From Methanocella sp. PtaU1.Bin125 (GTDB lineage Archaea; Halobacteriota; Methanocellia; Methanocellales; Methanocellaceae), in NCBI GenBank assembly GCA_002067315.1, contig MVRA01000076.1, forward strand, positions 1 to 51,242: DNA of 51,242 nucleotides. Reading direction: 5' to 3'. The notes under the pieces were generated by a model. That model was not told the origin of the DNA and made no database searches. It saw nothing but the letters and a program-made list of their open reading frames with translations. This document shows positions 1 to 7,540 of the stretch, in pieces (within the stretch, counting starts at the first letter, position 1; every line of letters begins with the position of its first letter). A program made the translations under genes and the position numbers.

Positions 1-90
1 AAGCCGACGCCCGTGCCGGGCCCGTTCATCACCGTCGGGTCGCAGCCGGGGGCCGTGCAGGGCGGGCAATTCGGCACGCCGTTTCGGTAA
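1..90 (+). CDS. C-terminal end of an unidentified protein (partial)
   Basis: Frame 1 is open from the window edge to a TAA at 88-90 and encodes 29 residues rich in Pro and Gly, ending GGQFGTPFR. The 5' part lies outside the window. The composition suggests a disordered or secreted C-terminal tail, but no family can be named. It could also be a chance open frame, because only 29 codons are visible. Confidence 0.45.
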   Translation, partial: KPTPVPGPFITVGSQPGAVQGGQFGTPFR

Positions 91-451
91 CTGTCGGCAT
101 CTGTGACTCGATATGCAGTGCAAATCAGACTAATAGCATCCTATCCTATGAAAAAGTCGTCAGGCTGGCGCGCCAGCCGGTGTCGTAATCCGCCTTCGGC
201 GGGCCACCCTTACTGCCCGCCCTCCCACCCCTGGCGCGCAGCGCATACGGATAGACGATACGATGGGGTGAGGTAGGAGGCGTTATTCCTTTTTCATCAT
301 CTCTACCTGACCATGGCCCCGGTCATCGATCGACTCTCGTCTACGGCCCGCCGTGAGCAGCTTCCGCGCTCCTGTCGCTCATTCAGGCTCTTAGTGCCCT
401 CCATGTACGGTGTGTAAAGCTATTTGTATCCGCCTGCAGTAATAGCATCGT
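91..451. other. Intergenic region with a short GC palindrome
   Basis: No convincing gene is seen in these 361 bases. A perfect 16-bp palindrome, GGCTGGCGCGCCAGCC, lies at 163-178 and could be a hairpin after the upstream gene. The word TAATAGCATC occurs at 131-140 and again at 440-449, just before the glycosylase start. That may be a shared promoter-proximal element or chance. Confidence 0.4.
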
Positions 452-1051
452 ATGCCTGTCCTGCCCAGAGAGTTCTACGATCGCCCGACGTTAGACGTAG
501 CCCGCGACCTGCTGGGCAAGACCCTGGTCCGCATGACGCCGGCGGGCGGCACGGCCGTCCGCATCGTGGAGACCGAGGCCTACGTGGGCGAGAACGATAA
601 GGCATGCCACGCGAGCAGGGGCATGACGGAGCGGAACCGGGTGATGTTCGGCGAGCCGGGCCACGCGTACGTCTATTTCATCTACGGCATGTACCACTGC
701 CTGAACCTGGTCACCGAGCGCGACGGGTTCCCTGCTGCAGTATTAATCCGCGCCGGGCAGCCGATCTGCGGGATGCCGGAGATGTCGAAGCGGCGCAAGA
801 CCACGAAGCCGATGCAGATGGCCTCCGGGCCCGGCAAGCTCTGCATGGCCATGGGCATCGACCGCACCCTGAACGGCGTCGACCTGTGCCAGAAGGGGCC
901 GCTGTACGTGGAAGACGGCTACACGCCTTCCGACATCGTGGCATGCCCCCGCATCGGCGTGGACTATGCGGGGGAGCACAAGGACCTGCCTTGGCGCTTT
1001 TATATCAAAGGCAATGTCTGCGTATCGAAAACTGCTCCGGGCGACTCGTGA
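452..1051 (+). CDS. mpg: DNA-3-methyladenine glycosylase (AAG/MPG family)
   Basis: This 199-residue protein has the expected length and motifs of the alkyladenine DNA glycosylase fold. The family excises 3-methyladenine, hypoxanthine and related damaged purines in base-excision repair. Family landmarks are the LPREFYDRPTLDVARDLLGK start, the VETEAY segment (residues 39-44, whose Glu-42 aligns with the catalytic Glu that activates water), and GEPGHAYVYFIYGMYHCLN (68-86). The ATG at 452 begins directly at the conserved N-terminus. The gene stands alone, with no operon partner within 80 bases. Confidence 0.93.
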   Translation: MPVLPREFYDRPTLDVARDLLGKTLVRMTPAGGTAVRIVETEAYVGENDKACHASRGMTERNRVMFGEPGHAYVYFIYGMYHCLNLVTERDGFPAAVLIRAGQPICGMPEMSKRRKTTKPMQMASGPGKLCMAMGIDRTLNGVDLCQKGPLYVEDGYTPSDIVACPRIGVDYAGEHKDLPWRFYIKGNVCVSKTAPGDS

Positions 1052-1109
1052 TCGTTTGCGTGCCCGCAAAGATCTCGTGCGGGCGTCGACGAAACTAATT
1101 TATAGTCAA

Positions 1110-1133
1110 TTGTTATATAAACTTATATAACAA
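1110..1133. promoter_or_regulatory. Palindromic operator/promoter of the TA-like pair
   Basis: Perfect 11-bp arms TTGTTATATAA and TTATATAACAA are separated by AC and end one base before the GTG at 1135. A TATA-like TTTATAG lies at 1099-1105. A dimeric regulator bound here would block transcription of the pair, as in autoregulated toxin-antitoxin operons. The operator role is inferred. Confidence 0.55.
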
Positions 1134-1134
1134 A

Positions 1135-1425
1135 GTGGTACTCATGATCGGGGCAAAAGAAAAGAAGGTCCTTCATCAGCCGAAACTCGACACGATCAAA
1201 ATGGTCGAGGAGTTCATTAAAGAGCACAGCGGTGAGTATAAAAAGAGGGCGCTGTGGGAACACCTGCCGAAAAAGATGATGTATCAGACCTATTGCGTTA
1301 TTATCGACTACCTCCTGGAGTCAAATAAAATTGTTCTGGCAAGGGATAGTACAGTAGTATGGACTTGGAACCCGGAGCTTGTGAAATACTATCTCGAACA
1401 TGAAGAATTAATTATCCGAAAATAA
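1135..1425 (+). CDS. Small basic protein, possible antitoxin partner (winged-helix-like)
   Basis: The gene encodes 96 residues from GTG at 1135, or 93 from ATG at 1144. It is lysine-rich, with a helical middle (DTIKMVEEFIKEH, then KRALWEHLPKKM and YCVIIDYLLESNKIVLA) ending in a beta-like VVWTWNPE. This pattern resembles a small winged helix but I do not recognise the family. It sits 60 bp before a RelE/ParE-like gene and directly behind a strong palindrome. Both genes are clearly AT-richer than their neighbours, which points to recent acquisition. Antitoxin function is an inference from position only. Confidence 0.6.
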   Translation: MVLMIGAKEKKVLHQPKLDTIKMVEEFIKEHSGEYKKRALWEHLPKKMMYQTYCVIIDYLLESNKIVLARDSTVVWTWNPELVKYYLEHEELIIRK

Positions 1426-1435
1426 ACTTATTTTC

Positions 1436-1449
1436 AATTACCGGTAATT
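1436..1449. promoter_or_regulatory. 14-bp perfect palindrome between the TA-like genes
   Basis: AATTACCGGTAATT lies 37 bp before the ATG of the toxin-like gene. It may be a second operator controlling separate expression of the downstream gene. The sequence is unlike the 1110-1133 palindrome, so a different protein or no protein may bind it. Confidence 0.35.
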
Positions 1450-1485
1450 TAATAACCGATCATCTCCTATGTTATTTGCATCAAT

Positions 1486-1815
1486 ATGAAAAATATAGTG
1501 GGACTTGTCGATGATTCGGTTAAAAAGAAAATGATTAAAATGAAAGCATCAACATTTGAAGAGCAAAACAGGCTGTCTGAGATAAATATCGCTATTGATC
1601 AGCTCCAGCATAATGTTCGCTCTGGTGTTCCTGTTCCAAAACATTTGATACCTCACCAGTACGTAAAAAGATATCATATTGATAATTTATGGAAATACGA
1701 CCTGTCCAACGGATGGCGATTACTGTATTTTGTCATTGCGGAGCAAGATACGACGATAGCGGTGATCATCGACTGGATGTCGCATAAGGAATACGAGAGA
1801 CTGTTGGGATATTGA
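1486..1815 (+). CDS. RelE/ParE-like toxin-fold protein
   Basis: This 109-residue protein has a C-terminal half typical of the RelE/ParE fold: LWKYDLSNGWRLLYFVI, then IAVIIDWMSHKEYERLLGY. In the family the beta-sheet core carries basic and aromatic residues used for mRNA cleavage or gyrase inhibition. Here R73-like and the terminal HKEYERLLGY segment are the visible matches. An N-terminal helical region (SVKKKMIKMKASTFEEQNRLSEI) precedes the core. Base composition is AT-rich relative to the window. It could instead be a harmless RelE-fold homologue, because no catalytic test is possible from sequence alone. Confidence 0.65.
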   Translation: MKNIVGLVDDSVKKKMIKMKASTFEEQNRLSEINIAIDQLQHNVRSGVPVPKHLIPHQYVKRYHIDNLWKYDLSNGWRLLYFVIAEQDTTIAVIIDWMSHKEYERLLGY

Positions 1816-1867
1816 ACCCTTTGCGTGCCGGACAGGCATCTACAGCTCGCGCCGCCGACAGTCGTAA

Positions 1868-2395
1868 TTATTTCTTATACAGCTTCGGATTGATGCGCGG
1901 GATCAGCGCCATGAGCACGCTCTGCTCGGTCAGTTGAGTACGGTCGAGCAGGCCGTGGGACAGGTACCCGATCGCGCCCAGGCTCTGGCCGAGGTTCTCG
2001 ATGCCGGAGACCTCGCTCATCACGTCGCCCACCTCGCGGCCGGCGAGCACCTCGGAGATCACGATCGGCGGGTAGACGAAGCCGCTGCCGCTGCCGAGGG
2101 TGAAGCCGTCGACCACGTCATAGATCGCGCAGAACTGGATGTCTAAAATGAAGCCTTCCACGTCGGACAGCCCGGCTTCGATGCCGACGCCGTAGTCGTA
2201 CTCCCCGGACCTGTACGCGTTCTTCGCCCGGTTCATGGCGCCTTTTACTGTATCACTGCCGAACGGCTGGGGCGGGACGCCCGAGCTGACCCGGCGGGCG
2301 TCGACGGTGACGTTGCCGAATAAGCGGGTGAAGACGTTCTTGACGGCGGTTACCTTGACCGGGTTATTGGTCCCTACCGCTACCCTCATGCTCAT
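1868..2395 (-). CDS. DUF84/YjjX-family inosine/xanthosine triphosphatase
   Basis: This 175-residue protein starts MSMRVAVGTNNPVKVTAVKN, the signature opening of the non-canonical purine NTP phosphatases that hydrolyse ITP and XTP to keep deaminated purines out of nucleic acids. Further family segments are the SGVPPQPFGSDTVKGAMNRA stretch and YDYGVGIEAGL. Two ATGs are available (2395 and 2389). The gene overlaps the 3' end of coaD by 32 bp, so it is the last gene of a tightly overlapped three-gene operon. Confidence 0.88.
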   Translation of the reverse strand: MSMRVAVGTNNPVKVTAVKNVFTRLFGNVTVDARRVSSGVPPQPFGSDTVKGAMNRAKNAYRSGEYDYGVGIEAGLSDVEGFILDIQFCAIYDVVDGFTLGSGSGFVYPPIVISEVLAGREVGDVMSEVSGIENLGQSLGAIGYLSHGLLDRTQLTEQSVLMALIPRINPKLYKK

Positions 2396-2864
2396 CCTTC
2401 CTCAGGAGGTTGCCGTGCGTGTCGATCTCGCCGCCGGCAATCCGCGTCGAAGAGATCGGCTTGCCGTCCTCCGCGAGCACGTAGTCCACGCGGACGATGG
2501 CGATGGGCTTCCGCCCCTTCTCTTTCCGCAGCTCGTTGATCTTCACGGCCACGGGGAACGTCTCGGGCGAGACCACGATGTAGTCGTAGTCCTCGGTGAG
2601 CGCCGTGCCGTACGGGTCTTCCAGCTTCATGACGTTGGGCCGCTTGCCCAGCTTGTTCTCGATCCATTCCCGGAGGCGCCGCTCGCGCACCGCGTAGGGC
2701 TCGACGTCGCGTATCCTCGCGCTCCGGGCCATCTCGTCCGAGGTCAGCCCGATGTCGACATCGCCGTCTATCTCGTAAGCCGTCCGCAGCAGCAGCTTGT
2801 GACCGTCGTGCAGCGGCTGGAACGTGCCGCCGACCGCGACCCGCACGGCACGTGCGGCACTCAC
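2364..2864 (-). CDS. coaD: Phosphopantetheine adenylyltransferase, archaeal type
   Basis: The 166-residue product belongs to the archaeal nucleotidyltransferase family that converts 4'-phosphopantetheine and ATP to dephospho-CoA. It shows GGTFQPLHDGHKLLL (residues 12-26) with the HxGH nucleotide-binding motif at H19/H22, and the C-terminal ISSTRI motif that binds ATP phosphates. The start is a GTG whose bases overlap the TGA of the upstream carbonic-anhydrase-like gene by 4 nt, indicating translational coupling. Its own end overlaps the DUF84 gene. Confidence 0.92.
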   Translation of the reverse strand: MSAARAVRVAVGGTFQPLHDGHKLLLRTAYEIDGDVDIGLTSDEMARSARIRDVEPYAVRERRLREWIENKLGKRPNVMKLEDPYGTALTEDYDYIVVSPETFPVAVKINELRKEKGRKPIAIVRVDYVLAEDGKPISSTRIAGGEIDTHGNLLRKDEHEGSGRDQ

Positions 2865-3391
2865 GGGCCCACCCTCCGCTGCTGCAGGCCCAGGTACTGG
2901 CGGGATAGCTCCGCGTATTCCTCGCAGTTGCCTTCCGCGCCCTTCATCTGCTCGGGCGACAGCTGCCGGATCACCTTGCCCGGCACGCCCACCACGAGGC
3001 TGCCGGCCGGGATTTTGTCGCCTTCCTTCACGACGGCGCCGGCGCCGATCACGCAGTGATCGCCGATCACGGCGTTGCTCAGTACGATGGCGCCCATGCC
3101 GATCAGAGAAAAGTCGCCGACGGTGCAGCTGTGGACGATGGCCCCGTGGCCGACGGTCACGCCCTCGCCGATGAGCGTGTCCTCCCCCGGCTTCGGCCCC
3201 GCGTGGACGACGGCGTTGTCCTGGACGTTGGCCTTCCGCGAGACGGTGATCCGGCCCTTGTCGCCCCGGAGCACGGCCCCGTACCAGACGCTCGCCTCGT
3301 CCTCGATGCGCACGTCGCCGATAACCACGGCGGTCTCCGCGACGAAGGCGGAGGGCGATACCCGGGGAGTGGCAAAGTAGTCGAGAATCAT
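2861..3391 (-). CDS. Gamma-carbonic-anhydrase-family hexapeptide protein
   Basis: This 176-residue left-handed beta-helix protein carries repeated hexapeptide units (for example AVVIGD, AVIGDH, CVIGAG). Three His residues, H63, H82 and H87, sit where the trimeric gamma-carbonic anhydrases bind their active-site metal, in VVHA, VGHG and IVHSC. It is the short CamH/YrdA-like form without the acidic loop and signal peptide of Cam. CO2 hydration is plausible but unproven for short members. It is first in the overlapping operon with coaD and DUF84. Confidence 0.88.
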   Translation of the reverse strand: MILDYFATPRVSPSAFVAETAVVIGDVRIEDEASVWYGAVLRGDKGRITVSRKANVQDNAVVHAGPKPGEDTLIGEGVTVGHGAIVHSCTVGDFSLIGMGAIVLSNAVIGDHCVIGAGAVVKEGDKIPAGSLVVGVPGKVIRQLSPEQMKGAEGNCEEYAELSRQYLGLQQRRVGP

Positions 3392-3456
3392 AATCTCTCT
3401 TCTAATGTCGCGCTTATATAGTAAAAACCTATCCTAAGCCCGGCGCCGGCATCGGG

Positions 3457-4557
3457 CTACTTCACCGGGGCCCCGCAGTTCGGGCACCGGTCCTTCGTGA
3501 TCTCCATCAGGGTGCCACAGTACTTGCACGGCATCTTGACGATCTCGCGCACGATCTCCTTCTGCGCCGGGGCGCTGCCGCTGATGGCTGCCTTGGCCAC
3601 CTCCAGCATGTCCGCGTACGTCTTTTCCAGCGGGTTGATGCCGATCGCCGCATTGTACTCTGCGATAGCCTCCTCATAGCGGCCTTTTTTAGCCAGTGCG
3701 AGCCCGTACAGGTACCGGGCCCGGTCAGAGCCGGGCTTCCTGTTTACGGCGCTACGCAGTGCTGCGACCGCCTCGTCGAGCTTTCCGATCATCAGGTAGT
3801 TCTCGCCCATCGACTGGTCAAGCCCTTCGAGGTCCCGGTTAATCTGCTTTGCCCTCTCGTATTCCCGGTCGGCATCGGCGTACTTTCCCCCGAGACGGTG
3901 CGTGTCGCCAAGCCAGAGATGTGTGATGGCGCTGTCCGGCTGCATCCTCGCCGCTTCTTCAAGCTCCTTTTCTGCGCTGGCGAGCTTGCCGAGCTTTATG
4001 TAGCAAAAGCCCATGTTTGACCTGGCGCTAACGTTATCCGGCCGGGTCTCAAGCTCTTTCCGGAACATATCCAGCGCCACGGGGTAGTTGCCCGTAGCCA
4101 TATGGCACCGCCCGAGGTTATCGTATACACCAGGCAGTCCCGGCTGTTTTTTCAGGGCCATGTTGAATTCAGCGATCGCCCCGGTAAAGTTGCCGCCGCC
4201 CATCAGCGCCTCGCCGTTACGGCTGTGGGTATTGGCGGAGGTCAGGGCCTCTGCCGAGGCCTTCAGCGTCCGGCCGGCGATCGTTTTTACCGACGATAAC
4301 AGGGACATGGACAGGGCAAACCCGACGATGAGCAGCGTGATAAAGGCAAAAAACGTGAAGGTGTCGTCAGGGCCGAAAAAGGATGTGATGACCCGGCTGG
4401 CCGCGTCATAGACTGTATATGCGGGGCCGGTTAAAGCGTTCGCCGGCTCCGCCGTGAAATACAGAATAGAGCCGACGATCAGGTAAATAAACAGTAGCGC
4501 TGTTACTACGTTCGCAATTTTCACCACGCTGTCCAGCGCTTTTTCTGTGATAGCCAT
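3457..4557 (-). CDS. Membrane-anchored TPR protein with C-terminal zinc ribbon
   Basis: The 366-residue protein has two hydrophobic segments near the N-terminus (about residues 14-34 and 66-90). About six to seven TPR units follow (about 105-325; NLGRCHMATGNYPVALDMFR and ARYLYGLALAKKGRYEEAIA are clear examples). It ends in a short zinc ribbon, CKYCGTLMEI...CPNCG. The layout suggests a cytoplasmic protein-interaction scaffold tethered to the membrane. No partner is evident nearby. The ATG at 4557 places the hydrophobic segment correctly. Confidence 0.8.
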   Translation of the reverse strand: MAITEKALDSVVKIANVVTALLFIYLIVGSILYFTAEPANALTGPAYTVYDAASRVITSFFGPDDTFTFFAFITLLIVGFALSMSLLSSVKTIAGRTLKASAEALTSANTHSRNGEALMGGGNFTGAIAEFNMALKKQPGLPGVYDNLGRCHMATGNYPVALDMFRKELETRPDNVSARSNMGFCYIKLGKLASAEKELEEAARMQPDSAITHLWLGDTHRLGGKYADADREYERAKQINRDLEGLDQSMGENYLMIGKLDEAVAALRSAVNRKPGSDRARYLYGLALAKKGRYEEAIAEYNAAIGINPLEKTYADMLEVAKAAISGSAPAQKEIVREIVKMPCKYCGTLMEITKDRCPNCGAPVK

Positions 4558-4659
4558 GATAAGCTTTTCTTTTATCGGCCAACAATAAATTTGTTGTGCC
4601 TCTGCCAGGATAACGAAGATAAACGCCCGGTTGACTTCCCCTTATAGGGCAAGACATGC

Positions 4660-4724
4660 GGGGAGACTTTTTGGGAAAGCGTTTTCCCGACGCTCTTTCC
4701 AAATGGTTTTGGAAAAGGCTCCCC
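4660..4724. repeat. Nested palindrome folding as a three-way junction
   Basis: An outer stem pairs GGGGAGACTTTT (4660-4671) with AAAAGGCTCCCC (4713-4724), with one mismatch. Inside are two hairpins, GGGAAAGCGTTTTCCC and TTCCAAATGGTTTTGGAA. It lies just after the lysS stop on the minus strand and may act in 3'-end formation, or be a mobile palindromic repeat. Confidence 0.6.
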
Positions 4725-4745
4725 GACAGCACCTGCGAACACTGT

Positions 4746-6362
4746 TCAGGCTTCGAGCCTGAGCCTTTTCACCACGAAGTCCGTGTCCAGCGCCAGCACG
4801 AACGGCCCCAGCTTCGGCCCCCGGGGCTTCCCGAGCAGCAGCATGTAAGCGGTCTTGAACAGCTTGCCAGGTTTTATGTTCCGGCGCTTGGCCATCTCGA
4901 AGATCTCGAACTGGGTCTCCTCCTCGGTGTGCTTCGCCAGTATGTAGTCGGCCAGCTCCCGCAGCGCCTCCTTCTCCGGCTCCGTGATGTCGGCGGGGAC
5001 CTCGAGCGTCTCCTTGACGGCGATGTTGTACTCCTCGGGGCCGTAGTGGTGCGCCCAGTAGCCCGCTTTCCTCACGCGGGTCAGCGCGTCCTGTTCCTGC
5101 TCCTGCGTGGCGTCGGCGGGCAGGTGCCCGGTCTTCTTCAGCGTCCGCAGGATGTGCTCGTCGTTGTTGGACACGCTCACCATGGCGGCGAACGTGTACG
5201 GGATGCGCACCTTGCGGCGGTCGCCGATGTGCAGCATGGGGTAGACCCGGTCCGCGGTCTCCTTCTCCTCGGCGTCGGCCGGCTCGATCTCGCCGTAGTA
5301 GACCTTCTCGAACCGGTCGAAGCTGTCCACCAGGAAGTTGATGTTCTTGACTTCCAGGTTCTTCTGCTTCATGGGGTTGAGCGAGTAAAAGTACAGGAAC
5401 GCCTCGGGCTCCATGATGTCGACCATGTCCTGGGTGATGTAGACGTTGCCGTGGCGGGTGGACATCTTGGCCGAGTTCACCAGGAAAAACTCGTAGACGG
5501 TGTACACCGGCGGCTGTCGCTTGAGGATGACTTTAGAGATCTCCTGGCCGGACGGCCAGGAGCCCTCGTAGTGGTCCTTGCCGAACGGCTCCATCTTCAC
5601 GTCGAAGATCTGCCACTGCGCCGGCCACTCGAACCGCCAGGGCAGCTTGCCGTTGTTCAGCGACGTGGTGCCCCGGTGGCCGCAGCCCGGCACCTCGTAC
5701 TCGCCCGCGAGCGACTTGGACTCGCACACGTAGTCGACCGTCCAGTCGTCCAGGTTGACCGAGACCGCCTTCGCGGTGATCCGGCCGCAGTTCTCGCAGA
5801 TCGGGTTGAACGGGATGTAATCGGCGGGCGTGTTCGTCTGGAACCGGGAAATGACCTCTCTGGCCAGCGGGATATCGGACAGGATCGTCCTCATGGGCGG
5901 CGCGAACTTGCCTTCGGCGTACAGCCGGTCGTTGCTGTAGTCCTCGAGCTCGACCCCCAGCATCTTCACGCCGTCGATCCAGACGTTGTTGAAGTGCTCG
6001 GCCCAGGACTTGCAGCACCCGAACGGGTCCGGCACGTGCACGTAGGGGATGCCCACGTACTTGTTCAGGTTCTTGAGCTCGGCCTCGGTCAGCACGTGCC
6101 ACCGGCCCTCCCGGTCCGGCATGCGCTCCGGGATCTTCCGCAGCGGGTCGCGGTCGTCGCTGGTGTGGACGTGCCTCGCCTTCACGCCCATCCCGAGGAG
6201 CGACTCCTTGATGAAGTAGCCCCGGAGGATGTCGTTGATGTTCCCGATGTGCTTCCCGCCCGACGGCGAAGCCGCGCACTTGACCACGACCTCCTGGTCC
6301 TTGCCGTAGCGCTCGATCACCTCGTCCGCGAGGGTGTCCGCCCAGAATACCCTGTAAACCAT
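4746..6362 (-). CDS. lysS: Lysyl-tRNA synthetase, class I
   Basis: The 538-residue product is a class I LysRS, the form found in most archaea instead of the class II enzyme. It charges tRNA-Lys. The ATP-binding HIGN signature is at residues 38-41 and the KMSTRHGN motif at about 299-306. A Cys-rich insert (CENCG at 189-193, and a Cys pair further on) matches the zinc-binding region. The C-terminal alpha-helix cage follows. The ATG at 6362 starts at the usual VYRVFWADTLAD N-terminus. It is monocistronic, with a 268-bp upstream gap. Confidence 0.96.
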   Translation of the reverse strand: MVYRVFWADTLADEVIERYGKDQEVVVKCAASPSGGKHIGNINDILRGYFIKESLLGMGVKARHVHTSDDRDPLRKIPERMPDREGRWHVLTEAELKNLNKYVGIPYVHVPDPFGCCKSWAEHFNNVWIDGVKMLGVELEDYSNDRLYAEGKFAPPMRTILSDIPLAREVISRFQTNTPADYIPFNPICENCGRITAKAVSVNLDDWTVDYVCESKSLAGEYEVPGCGHRGTTSLNNGKLPWRFEWPAQWQIFDVKMEPFGKDHYEGSWPSGQEISKVILKRQPPVYTVYEFFLVNSAKMSTRHGNVYITQDMVDIMEPEAFLYFYSLNPMKQKNLEVKNINFLVDSFDRFEKVYYGEIEPADAEEKETADRVYPMLHIGDRRKVRIPYTFAAMVSVSNNDEHILRTLKKTGHLPADATQEQEQDALTRVRKAGYWAHHYGPEEYNIAVKETLEVPADITEPEKEALRELADYILAKHTEEETQFEIFEMAKRRNIKPGKLFKTAYMLLLGKPRGPKLGPFVLALDTDFVVKRLRLEA

Positions 6363-6630
6363 GATATCCGACCTGTCTGCCAGAATCTACTATGTCATTC
6401 TATAAGTAATTCACTACGTATACCGGCAGATACCGTGCCGTACGCCGCGCCTGTACTTGCTATGCACAGGTAGTTACACAGGTGCCAGAAAAATTAATGC
6501 CCGGTGAGGTAGCGTACTACAGTAAAAGTGTACCAGCATGCGCGGGCCCGCCGGTGCCGGAGCCTGGTTGTCAGCCAGTCTTCCTCCTTCATGCCATAAC
6601 TATCACCGGCGGGCCGGCGCTTCACTGGTT
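6363..6630. other. Intergenic region with an inverted repeat
   Basis: No gene is recognised between the HD gene and lysS. Perfect 12-bp arms GGCCCGCCGGTG (6545-6556) and CACCGGCGGGCC (6604-6615) flank a 47-nt loop. Because they lie just beyond the HD gene's stop on the minus strand, they could act in its transcription termination. Confidence 0.4.
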
Positions 6631-7086
6631 TTAATCGATTAAAATTTCCGGCGACTCGTACCGGTTGATGAGGTACTGCAGCGCCCTGTTATATCGATCC
6701 AGCCTCCGCAGGTCGAATGCCTCGACCTTCGGCAGCCGGTCCAGGTTGGAATTGTCGCGCAGGTCGGCGATCTTCACCTTCGTGGCCAGCGGGTTCGTCT
6801 TCACGCGCCGGATGTACTGCGAAAAGCTCTCGCCGGCGTCCTTCCTCCGGGAGATGGCGTCGACCGCCGCGACGATGCGGTCCGGGTAGCCGGCCTTCCG
6901 CAAATCGTCCAGCGTAACATGCGTATCCTCGACCACGTCGTGGAGGATGGCGACCATCCGCTCGTCCTCTTTCCAGAGCTGTGCCATGACGCGGACGGGG
7001 TGCATGACGTATGGCTCGTCGTTCCGGTCCCTCTGGCCTTTGTGGGCGTTCGCGGCCAGGATGATCGCGTCTTCAAGCGTCGGCAT
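6631..7086 (-). CDS. Small HD-domain protein, SpoT/MESH1-like hydrolase
   Basis: This 151-residue stand-alone HD phosphohydrolase resembles the hydrolase half of RelA/SpoT proteins. H29 (HPVRV), H49-D50, E53-D54 (ILHDVVEDT) and D108 within KIADLRDN are the expected metal and substrate positions. There is no synthetase, TGS or ACT domain. Relatives hydrolyse (p)ppGpp or, in the MESH1 group, NADPH; the substrate here cannot be read from sequence. It is flanked by repeat-rich intergenic DNA on its upstream side. Confidence 0.87.
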   Translation of the reverse strand: MPTLEDAIILAANAHKGQRDRNDEPYVMHPVRVMAQLWKEDERMVAILHDVVEDTHVTLDDLRKAGYPDRIVAAVDAISRRKDAGESFSQYIRRVKTNPLATKVKIADLRDNSNLDRLPKVEAFDLRRLDRYNRALQYLINRYESPEILID

Positions 7087-7127
7087 TAGAATCCCTCCCG
7101 TAGAAATGCGTCACGTTTTATATTTAA

Positions 7128-7400
7128 GGTTCTTCTGCGTTTTTCGGATCTGCCGATTCAATGAAATGGGCTTTGTTTCGGGGGCCTGTCATACCAGTAC
7201 TCGCGACGGGCGCGACGAAACGCGACGGGCGCGACGTTTCTCTAAGTTCTCGCGACGGGCGCGACGAAACGCGACGGGCGCGACGACGGTTAACGGATAA
7301 TCCGCAATATTATCATTCTTAGAAACGTCGCGCCCGTCGCGTTTCGTCGCCGGACATCGGCAGATGTCCGCGTCGTCGCGAGTATGCAGTCCCGCGCCCT
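7128..7400 (+). repeat. Dispersed repeat, copy 1 (long form)
   Basis: This is the longest of three related intergenic copies in the window (others at 48386 and 51151). It begins GGTTCTTCTG and shares CCGATTCAATGAAATGGG, GTACTCGCGACG and a distal GCGAGTAT-CAGTC segment with copy 2. Unlike the others it holds two tandem 37-bp units (7200-7236 and 7249-7285) rich in GCGACGGGCGCGACG. A 30-bp perfect inverted copy pairs 7212-7241 with 7321-7350. The right boundary is approximate. No open reading frame of note is contained. It occupies most of the gene-free 7087-7540. Confidence 0.75.
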
Positions 7401-7540
7401 TGCGTACTCATCACAGGACGCCTGAACGGCAAACCATCAGAGACATCCGGCCACCGCCCTTCGATCCCAACCATGCAGAAGGGTCATATTTAAATTATGC
7501 AAAAGCCGGGCAGAGCCGGCGATTCGCTTTCACCGCGCCG

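Noticed and set aside
4656-6473. 605-codon open frame on the plus strand opposite lysS
   Set aside because: It is the antisense shadow of a certain class I LysRS gene; the composition (Arg, Leu, Val, His repeats) is typical of reverse-complement GC-rich codons and no domain is visible.
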